From the NCBI GenBank assembly GCA_043820045.1, contig JBDREF010000279.1, forward strand, positions 1 through 10,278: a DNA stretch of 10,278 nucleotides, given 5' to 3'. A program made the translations under genes and the position numbers. The notes beneath the pieces are model-generated. The model worked only from the letters and a program-made list of their open reading frames with translations, was not told the origin of the DNA and ran no database searches. Positions within the stretch are counted from its first letter, which is position 1, and each line of letters opens with the position of its first letter. This stretch comes from JBDREF01 sp043820045. GTDB taxonomy: Bacteria > Planctomycetota > Phycisphaerae > Sedimentisphaerales > Anaerobacaceae. Below, one piece after another: positions 1-6,671 of this stretch.

Positions 1-1347
1 TATGATAACGCCGAGCGGAAGGCCCGCAAGGCATTCGAGCTTTACGAAGACGGGGACATGTCGCAGGCTCTCTTTGAGCTGGAGACTGCGATTGAGATAA
101 ATCCGGCCAATGGTTCGTGGCATTTCAACATGGGACTTACGCTTGACGCCGTAGGACGGTTCGAGGACGCGATAAGCGAATACGAAACCGCGCTGCAGCT
201 CAATCCTGAGGACTTGGAGATGTTGAACTCGCTGGCGGTCGATTACACTCGCACCGGCCAATATGATCTGGCCATCGATACGTTCGAGCATATTCAGCAG
301 TTGGATCCGGAGTTCGAGCCTTCCTACTGTAACCGCATAATCGCCTATACGGAGATGGGCCTGTTTGATTCAGCCGAGCAGATGTTCTATCTGGCCCAGC
401 AGATAAAGCCGGATTGCGCGCTGTGCTACTACAATATAGGCAACAGCCTCTTCGCCCAGGGCGAGTACAAGAGAGCGATTAGCTGCTGGCTGCGAACGGC
501 CGAACTCGAGCCGACCCACCCCCAAATCAACTACCGGATCGCCCAGGCCTTCTGGTCGGACGGCGAGACCGAACGCAGCCGGGACTGTTTCCTGGCCGAG
601 CTTCGCCTCAATCCGGGCGATATCGACGTTATTTTCGACTTCGGCTTGTTCCTGCTCGAAACCGGGGATATCGAATCGGCGAAGGAGAAGTTCAACAGAA
701 TTCTGGAGCTGGAGCCTGATTTCGCGGCCGCGCTCTTTTATCTCGGCGAAATAGCCTTCAACAACGGCGATTTTGAGCGAGCGGTGGGACTTTACAATAA
801 GGCACTTCAAAAAGACGACACACTTCAGGGGCCACGCTATAGACTGGCCCAGCATGCCTTGATGAGGGGTGAAAAAACGGAGGCCAGAGCCTATCTGGTT
901 TCCGAGTTGAAGCTGGCTTCGGAGGATGTGAATGCGTTGGTTTCGATGGGGTCGATGTTCCTGGAAGTCGGCGATCTCGGCTGTGCGGCACATTGTCTGC
1001 TGCGAGCCGTCGATATAGACTGTGCCGATGCGGATGCGTACTACTATCTGGGAGTTGTCAGCGCTATGAAGGGCGACTTTGAGGACGCCTGCGAACTTTT
1101 CGCTCACACGCTCGACATCCGAAACGACCACATTCCCACCCTAAGGGATTCGGCCCTCGTCTATCTGACAATGGGCAGATTGGCCGATGCCGCACAAAGG
1201 ATAAAACAAGCCAGGGCCCTGGACGGCAGCAATCAGCAGCTAAAGAAAGTGGAGCGGAGAATCACTCGGGCTCGCCTGGAACATAAGGTAACGGATTCTC
1301 TTCGCCGATCCAGGCTCCTATTTGCCCCCAAAAACTCTTCCAAGTGA
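1..1347 (+). CDS. TPR-repeat protein, 5' partial
   Basis: The reading frame is open from base 1 and the first ATG (58) lies in the middle of a TPR helix pair, so the true start is left of the window. The visible 448 residues are almost pure tetratricopeptide repeat. Counting from the Asn-Pro after the first unit, eleven consecutive units keep an exact 34-residue register, each with the typical pattern G-x-(F/Y)-x-x-A and ending in an NP/EP/DP turn; a nearly whole twelfth unit precedes them. A short basic tail (about 40 residues, several Arg/Lys) closes the protein before TGA at 1345. No membrane segment or catalytic motif is visible in this part. TPR superhelices bind peptides or other proteins, so a scaffold or assembly role is the safe guess; a partner cannot be named. 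An enzymatic or signal-peptide domain could lie upstream. A tRNA gene follows after 58 bases. Confidence 0.9.
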   Translation, partial: YDNAERKARKAFELYEDGDMSQALFELETAIEINPANGSWHFNMGLTLDAVGRFEDAISEYETALQLNPEDLEMLNSLAVDYTRTGQYDLAIDTFEHIQQLDPEFEPSYCNRIIAYTEMGLFDSAEQMFYLAQQIKPDCALCYYNIGNSLFAQGEYKRAISCWLRTAELEPTHPQINYRIAQAFWSDGETERSRDCFLAELRLNPGDIDVIFDFGLFLLETGDIESAKEKFNRILELEPDFAAALFYLGEIAFNNGDFERAVGLYNKALQKDDTLQGPRYRLAQHALMRGEKTEARAYLVSELKLASEDVNALVSMGSMFLEVGDLGCAAHCLLRAVDIDCADADAYYYLGVVSAMKGDFEDACELFAHTLDIRNDHIPTLRDSALVYLTMGRLADAAQRIKQARALDGSNQQLKKVERRITRARLEHKVTDSLRRSRLLFAPKNSSK

Positions 1348-1367
1348 GCATTTTTGTCTTTCATCGT

Positions 1368-1396
1368 TTGCAAATTTGCCCCAAATGCGTTAGGTT
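1368..1396 (+). promoter_or_regulatory. Possible sigma-70 promoter for tRNA-Leu
   Basis: TTGCAA at 1368-1373 (4 of 6 matches to the -35 consensus) and TAGGTT at 1391-1396 (3 of 6 to the -10) are separated by exactly 17 bases, and the tRNA begins 10 bases beyond the -10. Spacing and position fit well but the hexamers are weak, so this is only a candidate; the tRNA could also be read from farther upstream. Confidence 0.3.
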
Positions 1397-1405
1397 ATTG
1401 TGTTC

Positions 1406-1488
1406 GGCCGAGTGGCGGAATGGCAGACGCTGGGGACTTAAAATCCCCTGCCCGTTAGGGCGTGTGGGTTCGACTCCCACCTCGGCTA
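1406..1488 (+). tRNA. tRNA-Leu (anticodon UAA)
   Basis: A full class II cloverleaf can be drawn. The acceptor strand GGCCGAG (1406-1412) pairs with CTCGGCT (1481-1487), with a G-U first pair. The D-arm follows (GCG...CGC). The anticodon stem GGGGA/TCCCC (1432-1436, 1444-1448) encloses the loop CTTAAAA, giving anticodon UAA at 1439-1441. A long variable arm GCCC-GTTA-GGGC, diagnostic of Leu/Ser/Tyr tRNAs, is followed by the T-arm GTGGG-TTCGACT-CCCAC. The discriminator base is A (1488), as expected for leucine. CCA is not encoded (the next bases are CTG), so the tail must be added by nucleotidyltransferase. It reads UUA codons, and UUG by wobble. Confidence 0.96.
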
Positions 1489-1490
1489 CT

Positions 1491-1559
1491 GATTTTCGAT
1501 TTACGATTTATGATTTTCGATTCTCGGCGGGCATCGAGCATCTGGTATCGAGTATCGAG
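1491..1559. repeat. Short degenerate repeats, CGATTT and TATCGAG types
   Basis: The gap between the tRNA and the next gene is built of simple units. GATTTTCGATT occurs at 1491-1501 and again at 1512-1522, with further CGATTT/ATTTACG variants between them. Then CATCGAG (1532-1538) and a tandem TATCGAG (1546-1552, 1553-1559) run up to the ribosome binding site of the following gene. No hairpin with a T-tract is seen, so this is not an obvious terminator for the tRNA. Function unknown. Confidence 0.6.
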
Positions 1560-1566
1560 TGTTTTT

Positions 1567-1570
1567 GGAG
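1567..1570 (+). promoter_or_regulatory. Ribosome binding site that selects the ATG at 1577
   Basis: GGAG lies 6 bases before ATG 1577. It directly abuts ATG 1571 and lies inside the frame opened by GTG 1559, so only the 1577 start has normal Shine-Dalgarno spacing. Confidence 0.6.
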
Positions 1571-1576
1571 ATGACT

Positions 1577-2908
1577 ATGGCGAATAAGAGTCCTAAACTT
1601 GTGAATGTGGAGAAACCCAATCTGTATCGGGAGATGTTTCCCTATACGGAGTTTCCGGCGATCGTATTCGACAATCAGAAGGTCGAGTATGATAATCCGC
1701 AGGATATCTGGATAACCGATACGACGTTTCGCGACGGCCAGCAGGCACGGCCGCCCTATAAGCCTGAGCAGGTGCTCAAGGTTTACGACTTGTTGCACGA
1801 GATAGACGGCGGCACCGGCCTGATACGCCAATGTGAATTCTTCCTGTACTCGGAGCGCGACAGGCAAGCCGTCGAGCTTTGCAAAGAGCGGGGCTACAAA
1901 TTCCCGGAGATAACCGGATGGATAAGGGCGGTGCCGGCCGATTTCAAGCTGGTCTCACAAATGGGACTCGGAGAAACGGGCATTCTGACCTCGGCGAGCG
2001 ACTATCACATTTTCCTGAAGTTGCGAAAGACCCGGGCCCAGGCGATGGCCGGGTATATTGATATCGCCAGAGCCGCGCTGGACAACGGCGTAATTCCGCG
2101 CTGCCACTTCGAGGACATAACGCGAGCGGATTACGAGGGTTTCGTGCTTCCTTTCGCCGCCCAGTTAATGAAGCTTTCCGAAGAATACGACAAACCGGTT
2201 AAGATCCGCCTTTGCGATACGCTCGGGTTCGGCGTGCCCTGGGCCGGGGTCACTCTGCCGCGGAGTATCCCGAAACTCATACACGGACTGCGACAGATTG
2301 GCGTCCCGGCAGAATGGCTTGAATGGCACGGTCATAACGACTTTCACAAAGTTGAGGTGAACGCCGCCGCCGCATGGCTCTACGGCTGCTCGGCCGCAAA
2401 CGCCGCCATACTCGGCGTCGGCGAGCGAACCGGTAATCCACCGCTCGAGGCGCTAGTCGTCGAACACGCGCAGTTGAGAGGGATGACTGATGGCGTCAAC
2501 TACGGGGCGATTACAGAGCTGGCCAACTACGCGTCGAAAGAGCTTGGTTTCGAAATTCCGCGAAATTATCCGCTGGTCGGCAGAGACTTCAACGTTACCC
2601 GAGCAGGCATTCACGCCGACGGTTTGTTGAAAAACGAGGAAATCTACAATTGCTTCGACACGCAGAAGCTGCTCAAACGTCCAGTCGGCGTGGCGATCAC
2701 CGACAAGACCGGAGCGGCCGGTATCAAGCACTGGATAGAAGCAAGGTACGAGACCGAAATCCCCAAGCATGACCTGCGCGTGACCAAAATCAAAGACAAA
2801 ATCGACGCCGAGTACGCGGCGGACAGGGTATCGGCGATATCCGACGATGAAATGTTCCGGTGGGCGCGCGAAGCTTTCGGCAAGGATTTACCGCCGTTGA
2901 AAACGTAA
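1577..2908 (+). CDS. DRE-TIM synthase: 2-isopropylmalate/homocitrate/Re-citrate synthase family
   Basis: This is a 443-residue cytoplasmic enzyme that condenses acetyl-CoA with a 2-oxoacid. Family hallmarks are clear, numbered from the chosen Met: the DTTFRDGQQ signature at about 48-55, supplying the catalytic Arg and a metal-binding Asp; the HGHND metal-ligand motif at about 251-255; the GVGERTGNPPLE loop at about 280-291; and GIHADGLLKNEEIYN at about 344-358, a conserved stretch of the C-terminal helical part. The protein begins with about 40 residues ahead of the barrel. It appears to lack the roughly 100-residue leucine-sensing regulatory domain that standard LeuA proteins (about 510 residues) carry. 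That length, plus the divergent FRDGQQ motif, recalls the oxygen-sensitive Re-citrate synthases and homocitrate synthase-like proteins of anaerobes more than true LeuA. The substrate (oxaloacetate, 2-oxoisovalerate or 2-oxoglutarate) cannot be settled from sequence. Starts at GTG 1559 and ATG 1571 are possible, but 1577 has the better-spaced GGAG. No other leucine or lysine pathway gene is adjacent. Confidence 0.9.
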   Translation: MANKSPKLVNVEKPNLYREMFPYTEFPAIVFDNQKVEYDNPQDIWITDTTFRDGQQARPPYKPEQVLKVYDLLHEIDGGTGLIRQCEFFLYSERDRQAVELCKERGYKFPEITGWIRAVPADFKLVSQMGLGETGILTSASDYHIFLKLRKTRAQAMAGYIDIARAALDNGVIPRCHFEDITRADYEGFVLPFAAQLMKLSEEYDKPVKIRLCDTLGFGVPWAGVTLPRSIPKLIHGLRQIGVPAEWLEWHGHNDFHKVEVNAAAAWLYGCSAANAAILGVGERTGNPPLEALVVEHAQLRGMTDGVNYGAITELANYASKELGFEIPRNYPLVGRDFNVTRAGIHADGLLKNEEIYNCFDTQKLLKRPVGVAITDKTGAAGIKHWIEARYETEIPKHDLRVTKIKDKIDAEYAADRVSAISDDEMFRWAREAFGKDLPPLKT

Positions 2909-2917
2909 AGTGTGTAA

Positions 2918-3035
2918 GCTCTAAATCCTAAACAAACCCGAAACTCTAATGTTAGAATGTTCAAAACGCGTTTGCAGAATTGTAGTTTCGGTCATTTGTG
3001 CTTGTTTAGAATTTAGTGCTTAGAATTTAGGATTT
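2918..3035. repeat. AT-rich imperfect inverted repeat with internal direct repeats
   Basis: AAATCCTAAA (2923-2932) is perfectly inverted at 3026-3035. The wider arm 2921-2935 pairs 14 of 15 with 3002-3016. An inner 8-base arm (CCGAAACT, 2938-2945) pairs with 2984-2991, and an AAACGCGTTT palindrome (2964-2973) sits near the tip. TTAGAATTTAG is directly repeated at 3006-3016 and 3020-3030. The element fills the gap between the synthase and the HAD gene. It lacks a GC-rich stem with T-run, so it is not a standard intrinsic terminator. It may be a dispersed intergenic repeat or a small non-autonomous element. Confidence 0.6.
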
Positions 3036-3053
3036 CCACCTTCGGGATACGGG

Positions 3054-3803
3054 ATGCCAGAAACGAAATCCGAAATCAGAGCAGTATTGTTCGACCTGGG
3101 CGAGACTCTGCTGAACTTCGGCAGATTCAGCGCTACCCGGCTCTTTCGAGAAGGCGCAAAATTATCTTACGAGTTCCTCAAAAGTTGCGGCCAGCCCGTC
3201 GGCAACTTCGAATATTACTGCTGGAGCAATCTGATTGTCCTGCGCATCCGGCATTTGATCAGCCACGTTACTGAAAAAGATTTCAATTCCCTGGCTCTGC
3301 TGAGGGGAATTGGCATGAGAAGGGGCGTCCGGCTCGACAAGGAGCAGTGGGAACATTTCGCATGGCTCTGGTACGAGCCTTTGAGCAAAATAGCTACCAT
3401 CGAACCGACGATAAAGCAGACTCTAACGGCCCTCAGGAATTCCGGCTTAAAGCTCGGTATAGTTTCAAACACCTTCGTCAGCGGCCGGTCCCTGGAGCAG
3501 CATATGGAGCAGGTGGGCATACTGGATTTCTTCACCGTCCGGGTCTATTCGTACGAGTTCGACTTTCGAAAGCCCGACACCCGCATCTTCAAAATCGCCG
3601 CCCAAAAGATCGGCGAGGCGGCCGAGCACATACTGTTCGTAGGAGACCGCATCGACAAAGACATCATACCGGCCCTGAAACTCGGAATGAAACCGGTCCT
3701 CAAAACCGCCTACACCAACGCCGGCAAAAAGCTGCCCGAAGGGGCTTTCAAAATAACTCACGTCTCTGAACTACCTGCCCTAATACAAGAAATTAACGCC
3801 TAA
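3054..3803 (+). CDS. HAD-superfamily hydrolase with variant motif I
   Basis: The 249-residue soluble protein has the haloacid dehalogenase fold. Motif I is VLFDLGETL with the nucleophile Asp14; motif II is GIVSNT with Ser138; motif III is the Lys173 region (FRKPDTRIF); motif IV is FVGDRIDKD with Asp198 and Asp203. Residues about 20-110 form the helical cap expected of subfamily I. The second Asp of the usual DxDxT, which acts as general acid/base in phosphatases, is Gly16 here. This FDLGxTL form is common among uncharacterised HAD proteins, but it makes ordinary phosphatase chemistry uncertain. The substrate is unknown. ATG 3054 is the first Met in frame near the motif; CGGGA at 3043-3047 is a modest ribosome binding site. 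The gene ends in TAA at 3801 and converges with the minus-strand operon. Its link to the preceding synthase is not evident, since a 145-base repeat-bearing gap separates them. Confidence 0.85.
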   Translation: MPETKSEIRAVLFDLGETLLNFGRFSATRLFREGAKLSYEFLKSCGQPVGNFEYYCWSNLIVLRIRHLISHVTEKDFNSLALLRGIGMRRGVRLDKEQWEHFAWLWYEPLSKIATIEPTIKQTLTALRNSGLKLGIVSNTFVSGRSLEQHMEQVGILDFFTVRVYSYEFDFRKPDTRIFKIAAQKIGEAAEHILFVGDRIDKDIIPALKLGMKPVLKTAYTNAGKKLPEGAFKITHVSELPALIQEINA

Positions 3804-3962
3804 AAAGGGATCATAGCAGTAGATGCTTAGTACATGGGGCCAAATATCTTCTCAGTCAGCCTATGTCATAGCTATTATCCCGGAATTTCAATGTATTCTT
3901 ATCATCTGGGATAGAAGATCCAAGGCAATAACGTTATCAGTAAAGACAGACTGAATTGGTCG

Positions 3963-6659
3963 TCATTTATTTCTGGGTCCGCCGTAGTATAGATAAGCAC
4001 GTCCTTGTTTGGCCCCAGCTTTGTATCGGCAAGCTCCAATGACAAGATCATCGAAGCCGTCGTTGTTGACATCGCCACAAGCTAATCCAAAGCAGCCAAA
4101 CTGATCATTGGGATTTTCTCCTGTGAGAATCCTGCCTGGTTTTGGATCAGGACCGGCCAGTTCGTTGCCCCAATAGACGTAAACTCTGCCAACCTGTTGT
4201 CGATAGCAATAGGCTCCAATGACTATATCGTTCACCTTGTCACCGTCGATATCGCCACAGACCTCTTGAAGACCATAATTACTACCTTCAACCTCACCAT
4301 CAAAAACCATGTCCGGATCGGCATCCAGACTCCTTTTCGAGTTGCCATGAAAGAGATAGGCACGACCTTGCTTATTATTGTAACCTGTGGCGATAATGAT
4401 ATCATCATAGCCGTCCCTATTCTGGTCAACACATACTATGCCGCAGCCAAAGAAATCATTACCTTCAGATTGTGCTTTGAAGATAACGTCGGCTTTCGCA
4501 TCCATATCCGATTTACTGCCACCATAATAGAGATATGTCCGAGCACCCTGCCTGGTATAACCTCCAATGACTATGTCTCCGTAGCCGTCGTTATCAACAT
4601 CACCACAGCTAATGGCGTTGCCGAAATAATACTCTGGGTTTTCTGCGGTGAATATTAGATCAGCAGACGTATCCATCAATTCCTTTTTGTTCCCATAGTA
4701 GAGGTAAGCTCGGCCTCTTACATCGAACGAATGGGATGCACCGAAGATAATGTCATCATAGCCGTCATTGTCTATATCATAGACAGCAGGGTAACCCCAC
4801 CCGAATTGTGATCCCTTCTCTTCCTCCCCGACAAAGATCTTATCTGGATTGGCATCCATAGACTTACGGTCACCGCCCCAATAGAGATATGCACAACCTC
4901 GCGTCTCGCTGTAACCGCATGCTGCAACGATGATATCCTCACAACCATCATTGTCGACATCGCCACAGGCAATACCGTCGCCGAACTGATCCCCCTCATT
5001 CTGTCCTTCGAGAATCAGATCTGCAGTATTGTCCATGTCCGGTCCACCATAGAACAAGCAGACTCGGCCTCGCTTGTTATTGTAACTCGGCGCTCCTATA
5101 AGTATATCGTCATATCCATCTCCATCGACGTCGCCACAGACAATGTGAAGGCCGAACAAGCTGTTCGGATCTCCGTCAAATATCAGGTCCGGAACTGTTG
5201 ACTCGGTTTGTTTTCTTTGTTGAGCCAACTGGAGCAGAGTTCGGCCCGACTCGGTTCGAATACCGCTATCGGCGCCTTTGTCTATAAGGAGTTCGGCGAC
5301 TTTATAGTCATGATTGACTGCTATGTACAAAGGAGTGTGACCCTGTTTGTCTTTGGTATTGATGTCGGCGCCATTGGTGATTAGCAATTCTGCTACATTC
5401 TTGTTGCCAAACCGTGCAGCATGATGAAGGGCAGTAAATCCGGACTCATCATCCTTCTCATCGATTTTAGCACCTTTGTCCAGAAGGAATCCGACAATAT
5501 CTCGATCATCCGACTCGGCTGCCAAATGCAATGGTGTCCGGCCATCGTTGTCCTTCAAGTTAACATCCTCCCCCTTGGCTAAAAGCAGTTCAACCGTATC
5601 CTTCGACAGCCGGTATTGGTTATAATCGGAGTTTCTCATATCCAGGATTAGATGCAGGAGAGTCTGACCTCTATCATCCTTAACACTGATATTAGCGCCA
5701 GCTTCTAAAAGCAACTTTACAGCTTCTGTTCTGCCTGTTATAGCTGCACGCTGTAAGGGTGTATATACCCGTCGCCATGTGTTGTTTTTAGCATTTACAT
5801 CAGCACCATGCTGAATTAGTAGTTCAACTATGTCTCTATGTCCGCCTCTAATCGCAGCATAAAGAGCAGGCTCATGCTTGCCATTCCCGCCATTGACATT
5901 CGCCCCTCTTGCGAGCAGTAATTTAACCATCTCGATGTTATAAATCGACGCTTCATGTAAAGGTCCCCAATCTTCCGGATAGTTTACGTTTGCTCCGTGA
6001 TCAATCAGGAATTTAGCTATGGTCGTATTGCCTTTATACAATGCCTGACACAATGGAGGCCATGATCCTGCATTAACATCGGCGTCTGCTTCAACAAGGA
6101 GCTTCACCAGGTCCATGTTGTTTGAATCGACTGCACAGTACAGTGGAGTGTAATCCGCAGTGTTCTCCTTTTCCTCTTTTGTACTGGTATCACCCCACTT
6201 GGCATCGACGTCGGCACCTTCGGCTATTAGTAGTTTTACCTGTTCAATATCTCCTTTTTTTACAGCTTCTAAAAGTGAGCGATTCTTCATAGCTTGTTGA
6301 ACGCGCTTTATCATAAGCGTTGTTGCCGGGATAGTTCTACTTTCTAAATACTCATCGAGAAGTTTTTGAAACGCAGATAATGCAGCATCGAACTGTTTTG
6401 ATTCGAAATATAATTGCCCTATCCAGTACTGAGCATTCTGGGCAATCTTACTATCTGGTGATAGGCTTATCACCTTCTCGTATTCGGCAATTGCGGCATC
6501 GTAATCGGCGAGTATATGCAGCTCATTTGCCTTTTGAAAGTGTTGTTCGGCCTCAGGATTTGTCTCTGACTCATTACCTGCAAAAGCCTCAATCGATATT
6601 CCCGGCAAGAACGTCGAAGATACACATATTATCAGTAAAACTAAGCTTATATTTTTCAT
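3963..6659 (-). CDS. Exported TPR-ankyrin-FG-GAP (integrin-like propeller) protein
   Basis: The protein has 898 residues in four parts. Residues 1-27 are a Sec signal peptide: Lys2, a hydrophobic core, and a likely cleavage after AFA27. About 37-103 contains two TPR-like units resembling the tol-pal/CpoB style. About 126-481 contains ten or so ankyrin repeats with TPLxxA, (V/A)xLL and GAD(V/I)N signatures. About 491-898 contains seven FG-GAP/VCBS-like repeats of 54-60 residues, each with FG near the start, a DxDxDGxxD calcium-type loop and a closing RGRAYLYYGG-like strand. Seven is the number needed to close an alpha-integrin-type beta-propeller. Most loops are intact; those at about 744-752 (DQNRDGYDD) and 803-811 (DIDGDKVND) deviate. 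The protein ends right after the last blade, with no sorting tail or membrane anchor, so it is probably periplasmic or secreted and acts by binding. AGGA at 6667-6670 gives a 7-base spacing. It lies 12 bases behind the putative anti-sigma gene and is almost certainly in its operon. Partner and function are unknown. Confidence 0.9.
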   Translation of the reverse strand: MKNISLVLLIICVSSTFLPGISIEAFAGNESETNPEAEQHFQKANELHILADYDAAIAEYEKVISLSPDSKIAQNAQYWIGQLYFESKQFDAALSAFQKLLDEYLESRTIPATTLMIKRVQQAMKNRSLLEAVKKGDIEQVKLLIAEGADVDAKWGDTSTKEEKENTADYTPLYCAVDSNNMDLVKLLVEADADVNAGSWPPLCQALYKGNTTIAKFLIDHGANVNYPEDWGPLHEASIYNIEMVKLLLARGANVNGGNGKHEPALYAAIRGGHRDIVELLIQHGADVNAKNNTWRRVYTPLQRAAITGRTEAVKLLLEAGANISVKDDRGQTLLHLILDMRNSDYNQYRLSKDTVELLLAKGEDVNLKDNDGRTPLHLAAESDDRDIVGFLLDKGAKIDEKDDESGFTALHHAARFGNKNVAELLITNGADINTKDKQGHTPLYIAVNHDYKVAELLIDKGADSGIRTESGRTLLQLAQQRKQTESTVPDLIFDGDPNSLFGLHIVCGDVDGDGYDDILIGAPSYNNKRGRVCLFYGGPDMDNTADLILEGQNEGDQFGDGIACGDVDNDGCEDIIVAACGYSETRGCAYLYWGGDRKSMDANPDKIFVGEEEKGSQFGWGYPAVYDIDNDGYDDIIFGASHSFDVRGRAYLYYGNKKELMDTSADLIFTAENPEYYFGNAISCGDVDNDGYGDIVIGGYTRQGARTYLYYGGSKSDMDAKADVIFKAQSEGNDFFGCGIVCVDQNRDGYDDIIIATGYNNKQGRAYLFHGNSKRSLDADPDMVFDGEVEGSNYGLQEVCGDIDGDKVNDIVIGAYCYRQQVGRVYVYWGNELAGPDPKPGRILTGENPNDQFGCFGLACGDVNNDGFDDLVIGACRYKAGAKQGRAYLYYGGPRNK

Positions 6660-6666
6660 TTTTATT

Positions 6667-6670
6667 TCCT
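6667..6670 (-). promoter_or_regulatory. Ribosome binding site for the ankyrin/propeller gene
   Basis: On the minus strand AGGA lies 7 bases before ATG 6659 and just beyond the stop codon of the previous gene (6672-6674). This supports the start and independent initiation inside the operon. Confidence 0.6.
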
Positions 6671-6671
6671 T

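Noticed and set aside
370..1131. Long minus-strand open frame opposite the TPR gene
   Set aside because: It is the antisense of a clear TPR array; its translation shows no family motif and its start lacks context.
1344..1574. Small plus-strand open frame covering the tRNA
   Set aside because: It runs straight through the tRNA-Leu and the simple repeats; not a protein gene.
3807..3881. Inverted repeat GGGATCATAGC / GCTATTATCCC in the convergent gap
   Set aside because: Ten of eleven bases pair, but the loop is 53 bases and there is no T-run, so it does not qualify as a terminator for either converging gene.
3928..3937. Perfect palindrome ATAACGTTAT
   Set aside because: Ten-base palindromes in A/T-rich DNA are expected by chance; no second copy or operator context.
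5189..6284. DNA-level tandem repeat in the ankyrin region
   Set aside because: The periodicity is at protein level (about 30-33 residues); the DNA copies have diverged and do not form a CRISPR or satellite array.
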